A DNA stretch of 43,001 nucleotides from Spirogloea muscicola (Eukaryota > Streptophyta > Zygnematophyceae > Spirogloeales > Spirogloeaceae), in assembly GCA_009602725.1 (NCBI GenBank), contig WELB01000082.1, positions 403,852 through 446,852 on the forward strand, given 5' to 3'. The notes under the pieces are model-generated. The model made no database searches and was not told where the DNA came from. It was given only the letters and a program-made list of their open reading frames with translations. This document shows positions 25,801 to 36,700 of this stretch, piece by piece. A program made the translations under genes and the position numbers. Positions within the stretch are counted from its first letter, which is position 1. The number at the start of each line of letters is the position of its first letter.

Positions 25801-28800
25801 TCCAAAGCATTCAGCACACTGTAGAGAGGGCATTGAAAAGGCCCCATGCCAATCAACGCTGTTCCGTGCATTATTCACGCATTGCTTAGAGCACACCACT
25901 ACCTCCATAGGCTAGGATGATGCTGATTAAGAGCATCAGCTTCTGAGAGCCTCTGCAAGCTCTCACTGACCTGTCTAGCAACAGCCAATGATCGGAGCCC
26001 GCGTTCAGCAAACTTGTCGATTGTCTCATGCACTTGCTTCTCAAATAATGCCTTGTTTGGACAAAGCTCCAGAATCTGAACGTGCACACATGAACGTCCG
26101 TCTGTGAATGACAGTCAAGAGCCGCGTATTTGCTCTGTATTTGTTGGCATGGCAAGATGCAAGAGCTACAAAGGAGCCAACAAAGACAGGTACATAAGAC
26201 TAGGTTCTGGCACGGAGTTAGAAGCAGCTATTTAACCTGCTCTGGGGCTCCTTTGGTTGCTCGGAACATCTTGCCATCTGGAGTCGTGTAGGTCAGCGCA
26301 GTTCGCTTGTCAGTAGGATTGAAGGGCAGGAAATGTACTTCTGTGATCCCAGCGCGCGCCTGCAACCATATCTTGCTCATCAGAGGTGCCAAGTCTGCTC
26401 TTCGCGCATGCATTGCAGCTCCTGAGTAGCGATGAACACCTGGGAGGACACAGCTTGTACACAAGGACATGCACTTTGAAATCGCAAGTCAGGGCCCACA
26501 AGTGTCCGTGATCAGGCAAGTCCAATAAAACTTCGAAGGGGCTAAAATCCAGGAGAAATCAAGGAAGATTCAAAGAAGCAGGGTGGATTTTACCTCAGCA
26601 GGGTCAGATAGCATGCCGACAATGCAGGCATCAATGGCATCTTGATTCTCCACGCGAGATGCTCTGGCGGCGGTTAGCAAGACATACTCTTGGTCGATTC
26701 CCTTGGCGTAAACCTGTCAACAGTACAACACATTCAGAATTTACTGGAAGGTTCCTATGAGTTGTTTGTCCTTGGCTAGATCAAATGCAACCTTGCTGCG
26801 CTGTCAGATGCAACAAATCATCACATGACCTTCAGATAGAGATACAAGGTGAAAGTTCAGGTGTGTGTTGGAGGTTGCCAGCTACACGGACTGTCATGTG
26901 TTGCAGAATTGGTGATGTTTTGAGCTTACTTACCTCAACCAAGCTCTTGTCGACCGTCAGCTTGTTCAAAGTCAGCGTTCCTGTCTTGTCACTGCAAAGG
27001 ATGTCCATGCCGGCCAGCTCCTCAATAGCTGTGATTCGCTTTGTAATAGCACCCTGCAAAAGGTGAAAATGGACTCCTCAGACAATACATCCCTAAGTGG
27101 CAAATAGTCTATTACCAGGTCAAAAGGCTTCCTAAGAAGGTTCTTCAAGTGGCGACAACACACAATCAAAGACTCATACGAGCATACACCCTTCCCAGCT
27201 GTATTGCATTATTAAACACGTGATTGGCTTGCAGGTACAAAGGGCCTGTATAAAGGATGGGCTGCCTCCTTGCAATCCCATAGCAGCTGACTAGAGCAAC
27301 ATCACTCTTCAAGATGCATGCTTGATAGCCAGTAGAAATAATGATTGCATAAACAAAGTCGTCTGATGAAGATTAGTACCTGCTGTGACAGCTTGTGGGA
27401 CCCAATGGCCATCGTGACAGACAACACTGTTGGCATAGCAATAGGAATGCCACCAATGAGTAGGACCAGAAGATTGTCAACACCATCACGGTATTTCCTC
27501 TTCTGGATGGGATACATGACAATAATCTCAATAATAATACCCAAGGCAATAGAGACAATGCAGAAACTGCCAATGGCTGTAAGAACCTGCATTTGCCAAC
27601 GCACAACTCAACTTGTCAGTTGTATTCTGTCCCCAACTTTCTGAATGAGCGACCATATTAGCAGAAGTCAGCCATAGTTTTGTGACATACAGGCTTCACA
27701 TATCAGATAAAGCAACCAACATGTGGAAGGTAACAACGAATCTCACTTTCTGGAAATGACCAACGTTATTGGTACTGTCAACCAGGTGAGCTGCCTTTCC
27801 AAAGAAGGAGTGTACTCCAGTGGCAATGACAACGGAGTCTATTTCTCCTTGCTTGCAGGTAGAACCTGAAAACACCTCGTCTCCAGGCTTCTTGGTGACT
27901 GGAAGAGACTCACCTGTGAGCGCCGACTGTAGATAGGAAACGCCACAGCTCAAAACTCGTCAGAACAAGTCAGTCCTGTCATGTTACTTGTTGTGAACAT
28001 GTCTTCAGTTTCTTTCCTTTAGCAATTGCTTGCAAGCGATTGAGACTGTGCAGACTGTCAAGTAAAAATTTATCTTTACCTGATCAATCTTCAGAGGATC
28101 ACCCTCGAGAAGGCGACAATCAGCTGGGATCACGTCACCAAGCTTGATGCTTATGATGTCGCCAGGTACAAGAATGGATGCATCTTGCTCTTGCCACGTT
28201 CCATCCCGAAGTACCTGCAGGTAACAGGTGTACTGGAGATCAGGATTTCAAGCTCTCAGCTGTACGAGCATGAAACATTTTGGCAAGATTCTCCCAAACT
28301 CTACATACTTGCTGAGAGGTAATACATACCTTGCATTTAGGATTCAACCTGGCCATAAGTGCTGCAGCAGCATTGCCTGCATTGTTCTCTTCGACAAAGC
28401 TGATTGTGGCATTGCAAATCAGAAGGAGGACTATTCCAACAAAATCTTCCCAATCAGGAGGTCGCCCCTGCAACCACGAGATACAGCAGGTTGTCAGTGC
28501 AGCCTACCAACCAGCGCACAAAACCTCCACCATGTCTTGCCTTCTTGAATCAACAACTTTGATGAAAGAGCTACATGCAGAAAGCTTTCAGTGAATGTTG
28601 CATCCTCATTGATGTATACAGCAAATACAGCGTCATACAGCATCTGCACTGAATGAACTCAATGTTACTATCTACAAGTGCTTTCTTTCTCCTCCCATGC
28701 AGGCATACAGACGAAGGCGGGACGGCAAGGTCAGAAGATCAGAAGTTGCGGCTTCACCTGACCATTAGCCAATGCAATGGCTATAATGGCAGCCATCTCC

Positions 28801-29641
28801 ATGACCCAAGACAGGGGATTCCACATGAATCCGAGGAACTTAAGAATCTTGTTTTCCTGCAGATGAAAGTATACCATTCACCTCAGGACAGCTTCGTGGG
28901 TGAAACCTTGTGATGACTGATCCTTGCATCTTGACACCAGCGCCAACGTGTACAGAAGCTGAGACTCTCCAACCGACAAGAGAGCCGCAAGAAGCTCTTC
29001 ACGCTGACGAGCGTCCTTGAGAGACCACGATTGTCACAACTCCAGTTCCCCTTAACATAACAAGAACCATCCACAATATCTTCAGCAAGCTTGCTTGCTT
29101 ACCTTCTTCTCCTCCAGCTTGTTGGGTCCAAAAATGGCCAGCCTCTCCTCGGCTTCATGAGTTGTCAGACCTGAACGAGAACATCTGAGCTGCTGGAAGA
29201 CCTCCTCCATGGGAATGTGCTCCTGCCACAGGAACAAAGGAAGGGAGACGATGTCTAAGTGCCGGCATCGAAGGCGCTCTGACTGGCCAGCTTTTGAGGT
29301 TCTCATCTGGCTACTGAAACTTTGATAAAGTCCGTCGGCATCGCGAGCCCATGACCAGTTGCCAGGAGCACAATATTATACGAGCGAACTGCCTCTGAGA
29401 ATCATCCTTGCTGCCGCGCTCCGGCAGCAAACAGCAGGTTGCAAAAAGCGACAAGCCCGGCCTAGAGGGCTTTAGTATTGTCGAGTTTCCAAGCGCACGG
29501 GGAGCAGGTGCTGCCGTTAGCGTCCCAGCGGCCTACGCAGGCAACCACAAAAGCGAGGCTCACCAGGTCCACCGCCTCCTTGCTGATGGCCTGGAGGTCG
29601 CCAAGGCCGCCATTGGCCTTGCCCGCGCCGTCGGCCGCCAT
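22827..29641 (-). CDS. Plasma-membrane H+-ATPase, plant-type P3A pump (21 exons, 971 aa)
   Basis: The pump exports protons with ATP and energises the plasma membrane. Exons in coding order: 29641-29564, 29222-29103, 28856-28758, 28467-28330, 28214-28080, 27926-27747, 27586-27380, 27053-26934, 26713-26594, 26359-26237, 26075-25971, 25756-25612, 25382-25218, 25102-24864, 24738-24706, 24564-24483, 24369-24209, 24080-23874, 23563-23381, 23213-23035, 22923-22827. They sum to 2,916 nt in frame. Motifs: [20 protein letters not shown] near the N-terminus; actuator TGES at 194-197; phosphorylation motif [11 protein letters not shown] with D341; KGAPEQ in the nucleotide domain; [19 protein letters not shown] hinge; M6 proton-site Asp D696 in AILND. 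The C-terminal regulatory domain is plant-like ([36 protein letters not shown]) and ends AYTV, so the penultimate residue is Thr970, the 14-3-3 docking site of land-plant pumps. The M7-M8 loop is about 10 residues longer than in Arabidopsis and His-rich. The start at 29641 was chosen to match the short plant N-terminus; the frame stays open upstream in GC-rich DNA. Plant pumps are about 950 aa. Confidence 0.96.
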
Positions 29642-30460
29642 GGCGGCCGCCGCCTTCGCCGCAGCGGCGGAGGTCGGGGCAGGGACAATGATTACGCAGC
29701 GCGAAGCGCAGGCGACGGAGGAGCCTATAGCTATGTACTCCAACCCCACCACGGTCGCCCCTCCCTCCTCCCGCCCCACCTCTCGCCGCCGGCCACTTCT
29801 GTCGTTGACCACGGCCCTCCCTTGGGCCCGCCCCACCCCCCGCGGCCTCCTCCCTCCTGGATCCGAGATGGGGCGATCGGCGCGGCCCACTTCACGGCGC
29901 CGTCAAGGGCCCCGCTCCAGCCGCCGACCCGACTGCCGTTACGAGTGTCCTGGCGGACGCCGTCACGGGGTGATATCCCCGAGGGACCCGCCCCCGGCCA
30001 GGCCCGCCGCTTCCCGGCGGGGTCCCGTTCCCACCACAGGCGGGTTGCGCCCGTCCGCGGGCAGGGTTCAGCGCCCCGTCCTCTGCGGGCACAGGAGAGC
30101 TAGGCGCGGGGCGGGCCCGCCCATCAGAGCCCCGGGCCGCCCAACCGGGTCTCCGAGAGCCGGCGCTCGGCCTAATCGGAGCGCTGCGTCCAAGGGCTCT
30201 CCTCTGCGGGGCTGGGCGGAGGGCCGCCCCGCCGCGGGCCCCGTGTGAAGGGAGCCCGCGGGCGGGCGAAGGTGGGCCACGCACTCCGGGGTGGGGCTCA
30301 GGGGGGGGCGGCCCCCCGCCTTCCCCGCCCCGGCCACTGCCGCCCTCTCCCCATTGCCCGCCGTTGCGGCGCCGTGGCGGTCGGCGGCGGAGAAAGAGCT
30401 CTCGCGCATGGGGCGCGTGAAATGAAAGGGAGGCCAAATTCGAGCCCAACAATCCTGGGG
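29642..30460. promoter_or_regulatory. GC-rich region upstream of the H+-ATPase gene
   Basis: This is the most GC-rich part of the window, with long C and G runs. It lies between the pump's start codon and the repeat-bearing spacer. It probably includes the pump's 5' untranslated region and promoter, which is inferred from position alone. Long open frames here on both strands look like by-products of few AT-rich stop codons and match nothing recognisable. Confidence 0.4.
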
Positions 30461-30540
30461 TAATAAGCTTGCTAAGGGGGTCTCCAGCACTCGCAAGTGA
30501 ACAAAGTTTGACAAAGCATGGTCGAGGCCATCAAGCCAGC

Positions 30541-30600
30541 TCGGCCAGATTAACTGGTGGCTGGGAGAGGCCAGCCCAAAAGAGTGGACAAGGTCTGAAG
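30541..30600 (+). repeat. Dispersed repeat, copy A
   Basis: A 60-bp copy reading CGGCCAGATTAACTGGTGGC, then GAGAGGCCAGCCCAAAAGA and GGACAAGGTCTGAAG. It is the reverse orientation of the array at 18440-19230 and nearly identical to copy B. Confidence 0.9.
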
Positions 30601-30841
30601 GTCGAGGGGGGTCGCCCCGCAGCCTCCGAGCGTCCAATCCCCGGGGCGAGCCAGCGGCCCCTAAAGCCACGCCGTTGCCGTCGCCCGCGGAAGAAGGTTC
30701 TTGTGCAGCTGCGCCCACCAGTTCTACCGTCCCGCCGATCGTCATCAGCGCGCGCGGCCGCTGCGCCGGTCGGGCCGATTTCACGTGGAAGCTTTCGCAA
30801 GAAGGGGGCGACGGTTGTGGAAGAAAATTAGGACCAGCCCG

Positions 30842-30874
30842 AGAAAAAGAAAGTGCTCGCCCATAGAGAAGAGG
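30842..30874 (+). repeat. Second block of the dispersed repeat (AGTGCTCGCCCA motif)
   Basis: GAAAGTGCTCGCCCATAGAG followed by AAGAGGGG. Related blocks occur at 32578-32597 and 32708-32741, each near a core copy of the dispersed repeat. The full element is therefore probably longer than the 60-bp core, with variable sequence between the two blocks. Confidence 0.65.
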
Positions 30875-31079
30875 GGACATCGGGCCCCCCTTCGCATCGT
30901 CGGGCGCCCTCTTCGTCTTGGCGGCGCTTGGGTCGGTGGTTCCTCCGGCCCCGTGTTTGTTTCCGTGCTCTTCCCTGCCTCACACTAGCAACCGTTCGTG
31001 CCAGCCACTTGCGTAGCTGCGTGTTATTGGGGACTTTTCGACATCTTTGGGCCTCGTACATTGGAAGAGCTGTTTTTCG

Positions 31080-31113
31080 GACCTTGTCCAAATCTGCCCT
31101 TTCACAGCCATGG
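31080..31113 (-). repeat. Diverged inverted copy of the dispersed repeat
   Basis: ACCTTGTCCAAATCTGCCCT then TTCACAGCC. It resembles the orientation used in the 18.4-19.2 kb array, especially the variant near 19090. It lies about 100 bp from copy B, which has the opposite orientation. The match is partial. Confidence 0.45.
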
Positions 31114-31200
31114 CCCCCTTTTGCGAAGAACCAAGTTCACAGCTACCGCTTTGGAGAACTTTTCTCCTTCTTCTACGATGGCTGCTGTAAAAAAGCAAGC

Positions 31201-31260
31201 GCGGCCAGATTATCTGGTGGCTGGGAGAGGCCAGCCCAAAAGAATGGACAAGGTCTGAAG
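31201..31260 (+). repeat. Dispersed repeat, copy B
   Basis: A 60-bp copy beginning GCGGCCAGATTATCTGGTGG and ending AATGGACAAGGTCTGAAG. By eye it differs from copy A (30541-30600) at only three positions, which suggests recent spread or ongoing gene conversion. Confidence 0.9.
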
Positions 31261-32509
31261 AAGTGGTGCTCCGTCCTCTAGCGTCCAGCGCCCAGCTGGT
31301 TCACGTGCATCGTCGTAGTCGGAGGGGGCAGCTTGAGGCATACTAGCATACGCAGACATTGTTTGCATGTCGCAGGCAGCTTTGCAGCGCTCCCAGGCTG
31401 TGGCCAGCCATCAGCATGCTGGTTTGAAACATGCCATGGCACTGGCTTCCAGTGTGGTGCTCCGGCTCCCCAAGTCAGCATTATCTGATCTGTATGTGCT
31501 CATTTTGTGGTTGTCAAATACTCCCATCACTTGTACTTCCGCTGTCATCTTAGCCCTTGTTAGCCAAGTTGTTTGCTCTGTGTAGCGCCATGCTTTGCTC
31601 TACAGTGTACTAGCTTCTGAACAGTGTACTAGCTCGGCTTGGTCTTATGTATATTCTACGCGCACCGCGTGCCTTCCTTTCTTTCTCCATTGAACAAGTC
31701 CCGGCTGTCAGTCCGTCCAGCTTATGATTGCTGGCCAGATATTGCGTCATTGCGTCTCGGCTAAGGACAATGTTCTCGCCTAAATAAGTCCTCACTTGCT
31801 TGGTTTGCTCGCTGAGCTTTATTCATCCTCTTGTGAGGCAGGCCGCGAACAGCCACTGCTCAGTCTCCTTGCAGCGACTGGCCGATTCTCTTATGGAGTC
31901 CTCTTCGCACCTCGTGGTGCACTTAGCTTTCTTCTGTGCCCTGAAAATATTTACTCCCACCTTTTCACAATTTTGTGCCACATGGACCACTGCCATATGT
32001 TACTCATCCACGGGCCATGATGGCCTCTTCCCTTGGCGAGGGGGCAACCTCACAAACTACATTGACTGATAGACTGAGAGAAACATTAAAGTCTCAGGGA
32101 GCAGTAGCTGCAGAAGAAGCTCAACCAGGGGTTTGCCTGTAGTAGGCTGCGCAAATTAAAAATGCGGATCAACATGTTGCTAGCAAGAGACTTCGGAGGA
32201 CATTAAATAGCTGAGCATCAGTCTAAGATCGCGAAGTCTATCCAGCAGAAAAAGCACTGCAGTCGCTGAAGATATTTGCATATCCTGCTAGCCGAATGAT
32301 ACTGGTACCAACATTCTTCTACCATTCTGATCGCTATCAGAGTGAAATTTCCCACAGTATTCCTTGCCCTCAGAGTAAGCTGTTCAACGTGGTCTACTCT
32401 ATCATTAGTCACAGAGCTCCAGTGCATCAATTCTGGCCCGTCAGGCCTCTAATTGGAAGGCGACATCTAATTGGAAGGCAATGGCTGTGAGCCGGCCACG
32501 AAAAGTTAC
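31261..32509. other. Spacer, no gene recognised
   Basis: Only short direct repeats are visible: ACAGTGTACTAGCT at 31602-31615 and again at 31621-31634, and TCTAATTGGAAGGC at 32448-32461 and again at 32466-32479. No coding frame resembles a known protein and no RNA gene was recognised. Confidence 0.5.
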
Positions 32510-32569
32510 GCGGCCAAATTGACTGGTGGCTGTGAGAGGCCAGCCCAAAGGAATGGACAAGGTCTGAAG
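32510..32569 (+). repeat. Dispersed repeat, copy C
   Basis: A 60-bp copy beginning GCGGCCAAATTGACTGGTGG and ending AATGGACAAGGTCTGAAG. It is more diverged than A and B in its left half. The AGTGCTCGCCCA block follows within 10-30 bases. Confidence 0.88.
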
Positions 32570-32738
32570 GAGCAGAAGAAGAAAGTGCTCGCCCACTGTT
32601 TGTTTTGTTGTTTTGGTTAAGATGGATGGCGCAGAAAGCAGGGTACTAAGTGCCAAGTGCGAAAAGCACGAGACCACTCTCCGGGACTTCTGCAAGTGGC
32701 CAGAGAAGAAAGAAGAAAGTGCCCGCCCATACAGAAGA

Positions 32739-32779
32739 GGGGCTGGCAAAGCCAGCCCAAAAAGAATGGACAATGTCCA
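32739..32779 (+). repeat. Dispersed repeat, copy D (partial)
   Basis: GGGGCTGGCAAAGCCAGCCC followed by AAAAAGAATGGACAATGTCC. It keeps the right half of the core, with GGTCT altered to TGTCC, and is preceded by the AGTGCCCGCCCA block at 32708. Confidence 0.75.
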
Positions 32780-33341
32780 AAGCCAAAGAAAGAGGTGCCG
32801 AAAAAGGACTACACCTCAAAACACTACAAAGACAAGACGATGCAGAGGGAAGCGAGTGAGCAACATCAGGTCGGAGTAGCTCGCTGCAAGGAAAGAGGCA
32901 CTCCGCCAGAGAGAGAGAAGGCGTGCGGTGCGCATGAAATAAATGAAAGGATGGCCAATTCAAGCCAATACACTGTTCAGGCAAAAGCTAGTGCACACTC
33001 AGGATAACCAGAGGGCGCCATTCCCTCTGACGAACGACCTCGCTCACTGCGCCGCGGTGAGCGAGGGGCTTGGTCGCTTGCTCTTACGCTGGCCCCCCTT
33101 CCAGGCTATGCACGACGTGCAGATGTGTCCGGCTGAGATGGGCCTGCCAGGTGCATAGCTGTCGTTCTTGCGACGACGCATTTCGGCCTGTTCGCAGCGT
33201 GCTCAGGCTAATGCTTTGCACCAGAAAGCTGGGCGAGCTCTAGTCGGTAGCAGACGGGCTTCGTATCTGCCATCCAGTATTCAGGCATCGATCAGCGACC
33301 CTTATTCATTGACCCGTGGTTACTGATCGGCTCTAGCAAGG

Positions 33342-33360
33342 AAAAGAATGGACAATGTCC
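33342..33360 (+). repeat. Dispersed repeat, copy E (fragment)
   Basis: AAAAGAATGGACAATGTCC is shared with copy D and is the shortest fragment of the family seen. It lies about 365 bp before the start of the NAC-pseudokinase gene. Confidence 0.6.
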
Positions 33361-33725
33361 GCAGGCCTCAAAAGGCCACAAAACGGTGCCCAGTCAGAGC
33401 GGCCTCACCCGGTGGTCACAAGGGGGGCCCCCGGCTATAGACGACGGACTCGATCACGCGCAGGGCGGGGCGGAGGTGGCGGAAGATTCCCCGCTTGGCT
33501 GCGCGGCGAGGCGAAGGGCAGGGGTCCTTGCACTTGGCCGTCCCGCTTGCCCGCCCCGCCGGCCCGTGGCATGGCCGCGCTGCCCCCGCCGCGCCGGCAA
33601 GCGGGACACAGCCTCCCGCCGCGCGCCTGAGAACGCCGCCGCCGCCGCCGCCGCCNCGGCTGCTCTCCGAGTCCAGGCGGTGCTGCGCCTGCCGCTCGCT
33701 GCCGCCGTCGCCCGGGCAGGCCACG
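33361..33725 (+). promoter_or_regulatory. GC-rich leader of the NAC-pseudokinase gene, with an N at 33656
   Basis: A GC-rich stretch with a (GCC)n run interrupted by an ambiguous base at 33656. By position it is promoter or 5' untranslated sequence. The frame of the first exon is open upstream through the N, so an earlier start cannot be excluded. Confidence 0.4.
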
Positions 33726-36700
33726 ATGTGGAGCGGCCTGGGCCAGGGCGTGAGCGCCAAGCAGGAGTACCCCGGCGCCGTCGCCATCCCGGGCGCAACG
33801 CATGACCATGCCAAGGGCGAGCGCGTGGCCACTGTGGCCTCCATGCTTGGCGTGTCGCTGGATGACGACTGCGCCCAGGGCATGACCGTGGATGACACTG
33901 CAGACCCTCCTCAAGAGGATGACAGGCCAGGTGCTGCAGCTCATCTCCAGAAGCTAGCGCTCAGCCTGGCTGACTGACTTGACTTGCGCTCCTGGTTGGC
34001 TCAAAAGCTGGCCGCGAATCTTGCATGCTTCAGCCTTGTCATGAAACGCTGCATTGCACCACAGCATGAATAAGACAGTCATAGCAAACCGCACGACTGC
34101 AGCGTTTCACCACTGCTGAACGACCTTTGCCCTTTGAAATCATACAGAACCGCGCATGGGCATAGTGGAGAATTGGATGGATTTTCCAGGTGCATCTCTT
34201 CACTTGCTAAGGGGCCATACACCGACTTGCAAGTTTAGGCTCGGGTCCTCAGATTTACGCTTCACTGCAGTACTTGGTACTGTGCTCCACATTTTCTCGT
34301 ACCTCAACAGCTTGAACGGCTTGCCTGTACATCACAATACAAGAGGGACTGGAAAGGCTGTATTTTGCTTTAGTTGACAGGCTGCTGTCAACTGTGCTTC
34401 CTTGTGCTGCCTTGCCAGGTGTCTAACACGTTGCTGTATTGCAGAGATGGGCGTGGGTACAGATTTCAGCCACGACTTTGTGAACGGCAGTGGACCCCTC
34501 CAGATTCCCTTTGAACATCGCCAGGGAGGGACGTTCATGGAACCATGCCTTACAGAGCAAGGAAGTGGCCTTGCGTTTGGGCAGACACTGCCGGCGCCTC
34601 TCCAGGTATCCTCGCCCTCATCATCTATCTCTGGTAGAATGATAAATCACATACAGCACTACAAGGGCAGATTGACAGCACGGGGGATGTCAGCTCTGGA
34701 GTGATCACTTGACAAGGAAAAGTAGGGTATAGATGTGAATGTTTTTACACTGGATGATCGAGTACTGAGGGAAGAGCCTGACCATTAATTTACGCGGAAT
34801 ACCTGCTTGTGGCTGATGATACGCTGAGACTGTTGCTATGCCAACATGTGTAGAACCCCACACACCCAGTGAGCTTTGGCAACCACCTGGAGCTGCCGTT
34901 CTTGACATACATGGCGCGTACAGAGAATCAGATTGCGGCTCAGCGTCAGCTGCTCGACTTGGCATGGTGCAAAGCCCGGCACTGCTGCTTTTTGCACGTC
35001 TCAATCTTTTGCACATCCATTTGACTTTCACAGCTGTTGGTTGTGCTGCTAAGAAGAAGGTTTCTCCAGGAAGGTTGCCCTATTGACCTGCAGCCCGCTG
35101 TATTTGCTGGCAGCAAGGAGCGCGATGAGGCCCTTGCGCATGCCAAGGCTACACTCATGAAGGCCGAGAGACTGGAGGCCTTGCTGATGGCTCAGGCTGG
35201 GGATCCTAGCAAGATGCTGGCCAATGTGAGCCCGCATCTTGATGTAGATTTGTGTGAGCTTTCATATCAGGAACATCAGATTGGTCAACTTGCAGGTGGC
35301 TGTTCAGTGTCCTTGTGTTACTTCATTCTCATGATGCTGGGGCTGTGTTGCTACCTCTCTGCAGGCTGCATTGCCTAAGGGCATCCGCTTCACCCCAACG
35401 GAGCATGAAGTATTTGAGTGGCTGTGGCGTAAGATTGAGGGCATGCAGGCAGGTGCCAGTGAGGCAGAGTTGAATCAGTACCTTGCGTATCAACTTCGCA
35501 AGATATCGGATCCTGATGGTCTCATCCCTGAAGTGGATCTGCTTGCAAAACCTCGTCCGTGGCTCCTCCCAGGTATGTGTTGGGCAAGCTCTCCTTCTAC
35601 TCATGAACAATCTCGGATAAAACCTCTCTTTCAAATCTCAGAGCAAGCACCAGTGCTGAAATGCACAAGCAATCATGAGGCCAGAGCTGATTTGTCAGTC
35701 ACTCGCGTTGTCCTTTGATGCAGGCTTGTTCATAGCACCAGTGGATAAGGGGATGCTGGGGTTGGTGGGCTACTTTTTTGTACGGCCGCAGTATAGGACT
35801 GGTGAAAAGCGCAGGCGACGAGAGTGTGCGCTGGGCCTTGGTGATACCAAGCCTCCGTGCTGGAAGGAGAGTTGCCAGGCGACCAACTTCAATGAGCTCC
35901 TGGTGCGCTAGCTGCCCCCTCTGAGATGTCGTCTTGGGCTGGCTGTGCAGGCTTAGATGACCAAATCAATTATATTTCTTCTGCTTGGAGGTTGTCCTGC
36001 TTCACACCTGGTCGCAGACTTGGACAAATCTAGCACTTCTTTACCCGAGCATGCATGGTAAGCTTTGCAAGGGACGTCATTTGGAAAAAGACTTTCTTAA
36101 TGGTCACCTCGTTGGTTGGAGCTTCCTCTGCAGCCCATCTATGGTACGAGGCCCGAGCGGCGCATGTTTCGTTTCAAGCAGCCGGGGGCAAGGGAGGGCC
36201 CTGCCGAGGCCAAGGAGAAGTGGAAGATGTACGAGTACACGCTCAAATCGGATGTGGAGATGCTGGAGGACGAGCGAAGTGGCCGCAACGCATGGGTGAT
36301 CTGCAAGGTTGTGAGGGAGGATGTGGAGGACATGAGCCTAGTGGAGCGGCAGGGTGTTACCAATGGCAATGACGGCGCCCAGGGCTCCGGCTCAGGCTCC
36401 CCAGGTGCAAGCCACGGGGGTAATCCATATTCTGGTGGGGGCACCTCGCATGCCAATCTTGGTGGAGGAGGCTATGGCCACGGAGGCTATGACGGCAGCA
36501 ATGGTGGTGGGGGCAGCAGCGGCGGCAGAGGGTCATCGCCGTCGCCCTCCAGAGGCTCCTACTCGGGCAACTACCAGTCGCTGCAGCTGCAGGCTGTGCC
36601 GTCAATCGCAGTACCGAAGGCTGGCGTATCCACTGCTACCAGTGCGAGTAGCAAAGGCAAGGGGGTCCTGGGTGTCACGGTCCTGGATGCTGTGGTTGAG

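Noticed and set aside
30068-30880. Open frame of 270 codons on the minus strand, and others on both strands, in the GC-rich spacer
   Set aside because: The composition is Arg/Pro/Gly/Ala-rich, as expected from GC-rich DNA with few stops. No motif is recognisable, and it overlaps repeat copy A.
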